Origin: an uncultured Bacteroidales bacterium | GTDB taxonomy: Bacteria; Bacteroidota; Bacteroidia; Bacteroidales; WCHB1-69 | Assembly: GCA_905233585.1 (NCBI GenBank) | Contig: CAJOFD010000005.1 | Location: 1-32,503 of the forward strand | Length of the DNA: 32,503 nucleotides | Direction: 5' to 3' | Part shown: positions 27,076 to 32,503 of the stretch, in pieces | Layout of the letters: every line of letters starts with the position of its first letter | How positions within the stretch are numbered: position 1 is the stretch's first letter | The notes under the pieces: model-generated | What the model saw: only the letters and a program-made list of their open reading frames with translations | Database searches by the model: none | Told to the model about the DNA's origin: nothing | Translations under genes and position numbers: made by a program

Positions 27076-28242
27076 ATGAAAAAGTTAGTTTTAATGCTCT
27101 CATTGATAGGAGCGATTAGTTGGGCAACAGCACAATCAGGGGAAAAAGAACTGCGTAATGCGTATTCTCATTATGGAAACGGCTATTACGACAAAGCCTT
27201 GCGTTCTATAAAGAATGCTCTTGAATACGAAGATACGAAAAACGAAGCAAAAACGTGGTTGTATTATGGGAATATTGCTTTGCAAATAAGTAACTCAAAC
27301 AATGAGTATTATAAAAAAATGTTGCCTAATGCAGAAATAGAAGCGTATAATGCTTATATGCAGGCCTTGACATTGGACCCGAATGTAGCCGTGCCAAATA
27401 TGAAACCGCAATCACCTAAGCAAGGTTTGATATTTGTTTCAAATATGTTGTATCAAAAAGCATATACTTTGTTGCAAAATCAAGCGATGGACAGTGCTGT
27501 GTTAGTGGCAGAAATGGCAAGAAAAGCCAATGCTAATGTTAATACCGTATTTATGTATGGATTTACTGCTTTTCATGCAAAACAATATGATATTACTAAA
27601 AAGGAATTTGCCGTATTGTTGAAAAACAAATATAAAGGTCAAGGTGTTCTTCCTTATAGATTGTTGGCAACTGCCTATCAATTGGCAGAAGATACTGTAA
27701 AAACATTACAAGTAGTGGATGAAACTTTAAAAATGTTTGAAGGGGACAGCAATTATTATGCATTTGCTTCAACTGCAGCCATTGTTTATTCTTGGGCTGG
27801 AATGGAAGATAAATCAACTGCAATTATGGAAGAGGCCTTAAGCAAAAATCCAAATGATATAACAATGCTTGTCAATTATGGGTCATCTTTAATAGGACAA
27901 CATAAATACAATGATGCAGAAAAATATTTACAAAGAGCACTTGAGATTGCTCCGGAATCGTACGAAGTAAATTATAATATGGGTAGTTGCTATTTTAACC
28001 AATATGCAGATATGTCCAAAGGACTTGGCGATATTGATGACGATGAAGAATACGATAGAGTTAAAGCGGCTTCAGAGGAAATATTGAAAAAATCACAACC
28101 TTTCTTGGAAAAAGCACAAGCGATACAAGGTAATGATTATAATACTTTGTATATGTTACGTCAAGTTTATACAAGGACAAATGAATATGATAAACTCAAA
28201 GATATAAATGAAAAAATGAAAGCATTGCAAGAAAACAAATAG
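27076..28242 (+). CDS. Secreted tetratricopeptide-repeat protein
   Basis: 388-residue protein with an N-terminal signal peptide (residues 1-19, MKKLVLMLSLIGAISWATA, cleavage before QSG) and TPR helices through most of its length. The clearest repeats are at about 20-65 (NAYSHYGNGYYDKALRSIKNA) and 255-310 (LVNYGSSLIGQHKYNDAEKY). No lipobox or catalytic motif. Such proteins are periplasmic scaffolds; the partner is unknown. It lies 23 bases behind gyrA, so it is probably cotranscribed. To my knowledge a TPR gene after gyrA recurs in Bacteroidales, but no functional link is established. Confidence 0.85.
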   Translation: MKKLVLMLSLIGAISWATAQSGEKELRNAYSHYGNGYYDKALRSIKNALEYEDTKNEAKTWLYYGNIALQISNSNNEYYKKMLPNAEIEAYNAYMQALTLDPNVAVPNMKPQSPKQGLIFVSNMLYQKAYTLLQNQAMDSAVLVAEMARKANANVNTVFMYGFTAFHAKQYDITKKEFAVLLKNKYKGQGVLPYRLLATAYQLAEDTVKTLQVVDETLKMFEGDSNYYAFASTAAIVYSWAGMEDKSTAIMEEALSKNPNDITMLVNYGSSLIGQHKYNDAEKYLQRALEIAPESYEVNYNMGSCYFNQYADMSKGLGDIDDDEEYDRVKAASEEILKKSQPFLEKAQAIQGNDYNTLYMLRQVYTRTNEYDKLKDINEKMKALQENK

Positions 28243-28265
28243 TTTTTTATTTTCATTGAATATTC

Positions 28266-28300
28266 AGGAAAAGCTGTCGAAAGATGGCTTTTCTTTGTTT
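28266..28300 (+). terminator. Terminator of the gyrA-TPR operon with GAAA tetraloop
   Basis: Stem AGGAAAAGCTGTC (28266-28278) pairs with GATGGCTTTTCTT (28283-28295), including three G/T wobbles, around the loop GAAA (28279-28282). The run TTTGTTTTG follows. It starts 24 bases after the TPR stop codon. Confidence 0.8.
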
Positions 28301-28338
28301 TGTCAAAATTATTTATATTGTTTCAAAATATAAAGGAA

Positions 28339-28899
28339 ATGAAAAAAATAGGTATTTTATTGTGTGTGTGTGGCTTGATGTTATACTCGTGTTCTGTGGT
28401 TAAACAATCCACAGTTTTGGCAAAATGTTCTTTTGCTGTAACGGGTTTGTCTGATTTTTATATAGCAGGAATAAATTTGGATAAGGTTAAAGATATTAAT
28501 CAATTAAATGTTCTTGATGCGATGAAAATTGTTTCTGCTATTACAAATAAAACTGCTGAAATTAAATTTAAAGTTGGAGTTGATGTGAAAAATCCCTCTA
28601 ACCAGCAGGCTTCCATTAATAAAATACAATGGATAGTAGAATATGAAGGAGCGGAGTTGTTAAGAGGGGCTTATTCCCAACCAATAGTTATTCAACCTAA
28701 TGCCACCACAACAATAAAAGTTCCTGTGATGTGTGATGCAGCAAAATTGTTGAAAGGCAGATCGTTAAAAGAAGTATATGATATTTATCAAAAAATAATG
28801 GGCAATACTCAGGAAAAATCACCATTAATTTTAAAAGTAAAACCAACGATAGATAATTTTACTTTTCCATCGTATATCAAATTATCGACAACTTTATAA
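28339..28899 (+). CDS. LEA14-like lipoprotein
   Basis: 186-residue predicted lipoprotein with lipobox LYSC and lipidated C18. The middle and C-terminal part (about 65-145) looks like a LEA type 2 / WHy immunoglobulin-like domain: VGVDVKNPSNQQASINKIQW, then EGAELLRGAYSQP and a polar strand TTTIKVPVM. WHy domains occur in desiccation- and stress-related proteins, but the bacterial role is unclear. I chose the ATG at 28339, preceded by AAAGGAA, a rare Shine-Dalgarno-like sequence here. An in-frame ATG-equivalent at 28300 would put 13 extra residues before the signal peptide and lies in the terminator T-run. It stands alone between two terminators. Confidence 0.7.
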   Translation: MKKIGILLCVCGLMLYSCSVVKQSTVLAKCSFAVTGLSDFYIAGINLDKVKDINQLNVLDAMKIVSAITNKTAEIKFKVGVDVKNPSNQQASINKIQWIVEYEGAELLRGAYSQPIVIQPNATTTIKVPVMCDAAKLLKGRSLKEVYDIYQKIMGNTQEKSPLILKVKPTIDNFTFPSYIKLSTTL

Positions 28900-28907
28900 A
28901 CTCGAAG

Positions 28908-28934
28908 CATATATTTCAATGAAATATGTGTTTT
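28908..28934 (+). terminator. Probable terminator of the LEA14-like gene
   Basis: 10-bp stem CATATATTTC (28908-28917) with GAAATATGTG (28921-28930), one T/G wobble, loop AAT, followed by TTTTG. AT-rich and therefore modest in strength; it starts 9 bases past the stop codon. Confidence 0.55.
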
Positions 28935-28950
28935 GATAAGAAAAAAATGC

Positions 28951-28958
28951 TATCTTTG
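28951..28958 (+). promoter_or_regulatory. Promoter -7 box of bcd-etfBA
   Basis: TATCTTTG, an exact TAnnTTTG match. A TTTG lies at 28932-28935, but only 15 bases upstream, shorter than the usual spacing. The predicted leader is long, about 110 bases, and contains the inverted repeat at 28974-29019. Confidence 0.6.
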
Positions 28959-28973
28959 CAAATCAAAAAATAG

Positions 28974-29019
28974 TCAACAAATATTAAAGCAAGATAAGTG
29001 GGATTTATTTATTTGTTGG
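28974..29019 (+). promoter_or_regulatory. Inverted repeat in the long 5' leader of bcd
   Basis: CAACAAATA (28975-28983) is complementary to TATTTGTTG (29010-29018), extended by a T/G pair, with 26 bases between. In RNA it could fold into a stem ending about 60 bases before the bcd ATG. I recognise no known riboswitch. It does not match the Rex operator as I know it. Confidence 0.3.
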
Positions 29020-29077
29020 ACATAAAGTTTTTGATTATTTTTTATTCAAACGATTAAACAAAGAAATATAATATCAT

Positions 29078-30217
29078 ATGGATTTTAGTATAAATAAAAA
29101 AGAAGAATTGTTTTTGCAAATGATTCGGTCGTTTGCAGAAAATGAAGTGAAACCACTTGCTGCAGAAATAGACGATCAAGAATGTTTCCCTATTGAAACA
29201 GTTGAGAAAATGAAAAAAATTGGTTTGTTTGGTATTCCTATTCCCAAAGAATATGGTGGTCAAGGTGGAACCAATCAAATGTATTCAATGGCAGTGGAAG
29301 AATTGTCAAGAGTATGTGCAACAACAGGTGTTATTGTTTCCGCTCACACATCATTAGGCATGTCTCCAATATTGGAAAATGGGACAGAAGAACAGAAACA
29401 ATATTATTTACCGAAAATGGCTTCAGGTGAATGGTTGGGAGCATTTGGTTTGACAGAACCTAATGCAGGAACAGATGCGGCCATGCAACAAACAACGGCA
29501 GTTTTAGATGGAGATGAATGGGTATTGAATGGAAATAAAATATTCATCACCAATGCCGGGTATGCTCATGTATATGTAGTTTTTGCAATGACAGATAAAT
29601 CTTTAGGAACAAAAGGTATATCTGCATTCATTGTTGAAAAAGATACACCCGGTTTTACTTTTGGTAAAAAAGAGTTAAAAATGGGTATTAGAGGTTCTGC
29701 TACTCGTGAATTAATATTTGAAAATTGTCGTATTCCCAAAGCTAATCTTTTAGGCAAAGAAGGCAAGGGTTTTGCTATTGCCATGAAAACTCTTGATGGT
29801 GGTCGTATCGGTATAGCGTCTCAAGCCTTGGGCATAGCACAAGGGGCACTTGATGAAACCATAAAATACACCAAGGAACGGAAGCAATTTGGCAGAGCCT
29901 TAGCGGCTTTCCAAAATACCCAATTTCAGATTGCCAATTTGGAAACTCGTGTTCAAGCGGCTCGTTTGTTGGTACGTAGTGCGTCATACAAAAAAGATAG
30001 TGGTTTGCCATATTCCGCTGATGCTGCCATGTGTAAATTGTTTGCAGCAGAAACTGCTATGGAAGTAACTACGAAAGCGGTTCAATTCCATGGCGGTTAT
30101 GGTTATACCAGAGAATATCCAGTGGAAAGAATGATGAGAGATGCCAAAATTACCGAAATATATGAAGGTACATCTGAGGTGCAAAGAATGGTAATTGCAG
30201 GTAAATTGTTTAAATAA
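29078..30217 (+). CDS. bcd: Butyryl-CoA dehydrogenase / crotonyl-CoA reductase (acyl-CoA dehydrogenase)
   Basis: FAD enzyme reducing crotonyl-CoA to butyryl-CoA, using electrons from Etf. 379 residues, family length. The acyl-CoA dehydrogenase signatures are present: AFGLTEPNAGTDA, the GKEGKGFAIAMKTLDGGRIG stretch, RKQFGR, QFHGGYGYTREYPVERMMRD, and the catalytic base E363 in IYEGTSEVQR. The glutamate position is that of short-chain/butyryl-CoA dehydrogenases. The sequence closely resembles, from memory, clostridial and Megasphaera Bcd. The gene order bcd-etfB-etfA supports this assignment. crt, hbd and thl are not in the window. A branched or medium-chain substrate cannot be excluded. Confidence 0.88.
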   Translation: MDFSINKKEELFLQMIRSFAENEVKPLAAEIDDQECFPIETVEKMKKIGLFGIPIPKEYGGQGGTNQMYSMAVEELSRVCATTGVIVSAHTSLGMSPILENGTEEQKQYYLPKMASGEWLGAFGLTEPNAGTDAAMQQTTAVLDGDEWVLNGNKIFITNAGYAHVYVVFAMTDKSLGTKGISAFIVEKDTPGFTFGKKELKMGIRGSATRELIFENCRIPKANLLGKEGKGFAIAMKTLDGGRIGIASQALGIAQGALDETIKYTKERKQFGRALAAFQNTQFQIANLETRVQAARLLVRSASYKKDSGLPYSADAAMCKLFAAETAMEVTTKAVQFHGGYGYTREYPVERMMRDAKITEIYEGTSEVQRMVIAGKLFK

Positions 30218-30238
30218 TTTTTACATAATATATTGAAT

Positions 30239-31021
30239 ATGAAAATTGTAGTTTGTATAAAACAAGTTCCAGATACAACAGAGATTAAAATAGATCCAGT
30301 TGCTGGTACTTTAATTCGTACTGGAGTTCCAAGTATAATGAATCCTGATGATAAAGGCGGTTTGGAATTTGCGTTACAATTAAAAGATAATTATAATGCC
30401 CAAGTAACGGTTATTACCATGGGGCCACCCCAAGCCGATGCCGTTTTAAGAGAAGCCTTTGCTATGGGAGTTGATAGGGCGATATTGCTAACCGATAGAG
30501 TTTTTGCTGGTGCGGATACTTTGGCTACTTCAAATGCCTTGGCTGCAGCGTTGAAAAATATTGATTATGATATTATAATCACAGGTCGTCAAGCCATAGA
30601 TGGAGATACTGCCCAAGTTGGTCCTCAAATTGCAGAACATTTGGGCTTGCCTCAAATTTCTTATGTTACTGATTTGAAATTTGATGGAGAAAAAAACTTT
30701 ACGGTAAAAAAAGAAACAGAAGATGGTTATCAACTTTTGTCAGTAGATGCCCCGTGCTTGTTCACAGTTTTGGCATCTGCCAATAAAGCACGTTATATGT
30801 CTGTTGCCGGCATTATTGATGCTTTTGACAAAGAAGTGGAAGTATGGTCTGCTGATACATTCCCTGTAGATAAATCAAAATTAGGCTTAAACGGTTCTCC
30901 GACAAGAGTGAAAAAATCTTTCACCAAAGGAACAAAAGCGGCAGGGCAAATGTATGAAGTGGATAGTGAACAAGCAGTCGAAATAATTATTAATAAATTA
31001 AAAGAAAAATTCATCATTTAA
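30239..31021 (+). CDS. etfB: Electron transfer flavoprotein, beta subunit
   Basis: Small Etf subunit, 260 residues, partner of EtfA and Bcd. It starts MKIVVCIKQVPDTTEIKIDP, typical of EtfB. The segments GADTLATS and GRQAIDGDTAQVGPQIAEHL match the EtfB type that holds a second FAD and receives NADH electrons in bifurcating Bcd/Etf complexes, rather than the AMP-binding type; this is a judgement from remembered sequences. The chosen ATG at 30239 gives the family N terminus; a TTG two codons upstream is in frame but less likely. It begins 21 bases after bcd. Confidence 0.95.
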   Translation: MKIVVCIKQVPDTTEIKIDPVAGTLIRTGVPSIMNPDDKGGLEFALQLKDNYNAQVTVITMGPPQADAVLREAFAMGVDRAILLTDRVFAGADTLATSNALAAALKNIDYDIIITGRQAIDGDTAQVGPQIAEHLGLPQISYVTDLKFDGEKNFTVKKETEDGYQLLSVDAPCLFTVLASANKARYMSVAGIIDAFDKEVEVWSADTFPVDKSKLGLNGSPTRVKKSFTKGTKAAGQMYEVDSEQAVEIIINKLKEKFII

Positions 31022-31064
31022 GTGTTTTTACACAAATGATAAAATTCATAAAATAGGTATAAAT

Positions 31065-32072
31065 ATGGATAAGTTAGCAAGTAAAAATGTTTTTGTTTTT
31101 ATAGAACAAAGAAATGGTGAAATTCAATCAGTTGCATTGGAATTGCTTGGAAAAGCCCATGAATTAGCACAAAAATTGAATCAAAAAGTAGTGGCAATGT
31201 TTCCTGGTTATCAAATATCAGACAAATGTCAAACTTTGATAGCCTATGGTGCAGATGAAGTTATTTGTATGGATTGCCCTCAATTGAAAGATTATTTGAC
31301 AGAACAATATGCTCAAGCCGTTTATCAAGTGATAAATAAGTTTAATCCAGCTATCGTATTGATGGGAGCAAGTACAATTGGACGTGATTTAGGTCCAAGA
31401 CTATCTGCACGATTGGCTACAGGTTTAACAGCCGATTGTACAAGTTTGGAAATATCAGAAGACGGTCACTTGATGATGACAAGACCTGCTTTTGGCGGTA
31501 ACTTGATGGCAACAATTATGTGTACAGAACATCGTCCACAAATGTCCACCGTTCGTCCGGGAGTTATGCAAAAAGCTTCCAAAGACGATAGTAGAAAGGG
31601 AGAGATTATTAATTTTACCCCACAATTTGACGAATCTAAATTTAAAGTCAAATTATTGGAAACTATTAAGAACGAAAAGACAAAAATAGATATTACAGAA
31701 GCTAAAATTTTAGTGTCTGGTGGACGTGGTGTCGGAAATGAAGAAGGTTTTAGAAAATTGGAACATTTGGCTCAAGTACTTCATGCTCAAGTTTCTTCTT
31801 CTCGTTCTATGGTAGATGCCGGTGTGATGGAACATGACAAACAAGTTGGTCAAACTGGAAAAACTGTCAGACCTGATGTGTATTTTGCTTGTGGTATTTC
31901 AGGGGCTATTCAGCATTTGGCAGGAATGGAAGAATCTGAATTTATTATTGCAATAAACAAAGATAAATTTGCTCCGATTTTCCAAGTGGCAGATATGGGT
32001 ATAGTGGGTGATGTTCATAAAATAATACCATTGCTTACTGAACGTCTTACAAAAGAAATGTCAAATAAATAA
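31065..32072 (+). CDS. etfA: Electron transfer flavoprotein, alpha subunit
   Basis: Large Etf subunit, 335 residues, carrying the alpha-FAD that shuttles electrons to Bcd. The N-terminal domain has the EtfA pattern GASTIGRDLGPRLSARL. The C-terminal FAD domain has SGGRGVG, the SRSMVDAG arginine segment, VGQTGKTVRPDVYFACGISG and AINKDKFAPIFQVADMGIVGD. It is complete and of normal length. It lies 43 bases behind etfB and 15 bases before the truncated lipoprotein gene, with no hairpin in that gap, so transcription may continue past it. Confidence 0.96.
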   Translation: MDKLASKNVFVFIEQRNGEIQSVALELLGKAHELAQKLNQKVVAMFPGYQISDKCQTLIAYGADEVICMDCPQLKDYLTEQYAQAVYQVINKFNPAIVLMGASTIGRDLGPRLSARLATGLTADCTSLEISEDGHLMMTRPAFGGNLMATIMCTEHRPQMSTVRPGVMQKASKDDSRKGEIINFTPQFDESKFKVKLLETIKNEKTKIDITEAKILVSGGRGVGNEEGFRKLEHLAQVLHAQVSSSRSMVDAGVMEHDKQVGQTGKTVRPDVYFACGISGAIQHLAGMEESEFIIAINKDKFAPIFQVADMGIVGDVHKIIPLLTERLTKEMSNK

Positions 32073-32087
32073 TACAATATTAGTAGT

Positions 32088-32503
32088 ATGAATATAATAA
32101 TTAAAAAGTGCTCTGTAATAGCAATTGTAATCACTGCAATATTGTTTACGGCTTGCAAGAAAGAGTTTACGGTTACGGTGTTGTCCAACGATGCGAGTAT
32201 GGGAACGGTGACAGGAACAGGGGTTTACGCCAAAGGTACCATTCTTCAATTGGTAGCCTTGCCGGCAAGCGGCTGTAAGTTTGTAAAGTGGGATGATGGG
32301 AATAATTCAAATCCTCGTTCCATTACAGTAACAGGCAATGCCACCTATATAGCGACATTTGCTAAAGAAAGCGGTGGCGGCGGGGAAGAACCGACTGGAT
32401 TGGTTATCAACACGGGCATACCCGTTATAGATGCTTTAGCCAATGATATGATAATGGTACAGGGTGGCTCATTCTTGATGGGAGCAGCAAGTGGAGACGC
32501 AGA
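32088..32503 (+). CDS. Lipoprotein with InlB-type repeat and start of an FGE-sulfatase domain (3' truncated)
   Basis: The frame opens at ATG 32088 and runs off the end of the window; 138 residues are present. Signal peptide and lipobox FTAC give lipidated C23. Residues 27-93 match the divergent InlB B-repeat pattern: SNDASMGTVTGTG, then a YAKGT...L strand, the CKFVKWDDGNN core and ITVTGNATYIATFAK. A glycine-rich hinge (SGGGGEE) follows. The last visible part, MIMVQGGSFLMG (121-132), is the usual opening of formylglycine-generating-enzyme-like (FGE-sulfatase) domains. In Bacteroidetes such lipoproteins are often surface proteins of unknown role. Codon use is visibly richer in G and C than in etfA. 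Catalytic residues lie outside the window. Confidence 0.75.
   Translation, partial: MNIIIKKCSVIAIVITAILFTACKKEFTVTVLSNDASMGTVTGTGVYAKGTILQLVALPASGCKFVKWDDGNNSNPRSITVTGNATYIATFAKESGGGGEEPTGLVINTGIPVIDALANDMIMVQGGSFLMGAASGDA

Noticed and set aside
1..32503. Possible tRNA genes, CRISPR arrays, insertion sequences or phage genes
   Set aside because: All gaps are short (about 205 bases or less) and AT-rich; none shows cloverleaf elements, regular spaced repeats or transposase/integrase motifs.

Overview
The window is a dense, low-GC (roughly one third G+C by eye) chromosomal segment of a Bacteroidota bacterium, most likely an anaerobic member of the order Bacteroidales. Three things point there. 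The promoters carry the Bacteroidetes -7 element TAnnTTTG, and the exact octamer TATCTTTG appears in front of five transcription units. Shine-Dalgarno sequences are mostly absent. The gene set includes a DUF4293 membrane protein, a PorE-like OmpA/PD40 protein, a gyrA-TPR pair, a 1422-residue acyl-CoA dehydratase activase-type protein and pyruvate phosphate dikinase. Both window ends cut through genes. No gap between genes exceeds about 205 bases. I see no tRNA, rRNA, CRISPR array or insertion sequence.

Layout. Bases 1-1000 (+) hold the end of a PASTA-domain protein and trmB. Bases 1079-2889 (-) hold a two-gene type II restriction-modification system, endonuclease first, joined to the methylase by a TAATG stop/start overlap. 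ppdK (-) follows, ending in a clear hairpin terminator. It is divergent from a TetR regulator plus giant activase pair (5980-10867, +). That pair meets lepA (-) at a bidirectional terminator whose stem starts and ends in the two genes' stop codons. lepA follows purB with another TAATG overlap. Next on the minus strand come uvrB with a DUF4293 protein, then serC, then a run clpC - GT4 glycosyltransferase - Rieske-like lipoprotein - PorE-like protein. From 24.5 kb everything reads rightwards: gyrA and a TPR protein, a LEA14-like lipoprotein, bcd-etfB-etfA, and a truncated lipoprotein with an InlB-type repeat and the start of a formylglycine-generating-enzyme-like domain.

How it fits together. 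Most genes are housekeeping: tRNA modification, PEP/pyruvate interconversion, translation factor EF4, purine and serine synthesis, excision repair, supercoiling and Clp proteolysis. bcd-etfBA encodes a crotonyl-CoA reductase with an EtfB of the electron-bifurcating sequence type, which implies anaerobic acyl-CoA metabolism such as butyrate formation. The TetR-activase pair belongs to the Fe-S ATPase family that energises 2-hydroxyacyl-CoA dehydratases, but no dehydratase gene is visible here.

The least understood items are the tandem activase with its candidate operator, the Rieske-fold lipoprotein that has lost both histidine ligands, and the accessory-looking lipoprotein directly behind etfA. 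Nothing here proves an entirely new system. The tetR-activase operon and the clpC-GT4-lipoprotein-PorE cluster are the best candidates for unexplained biology.
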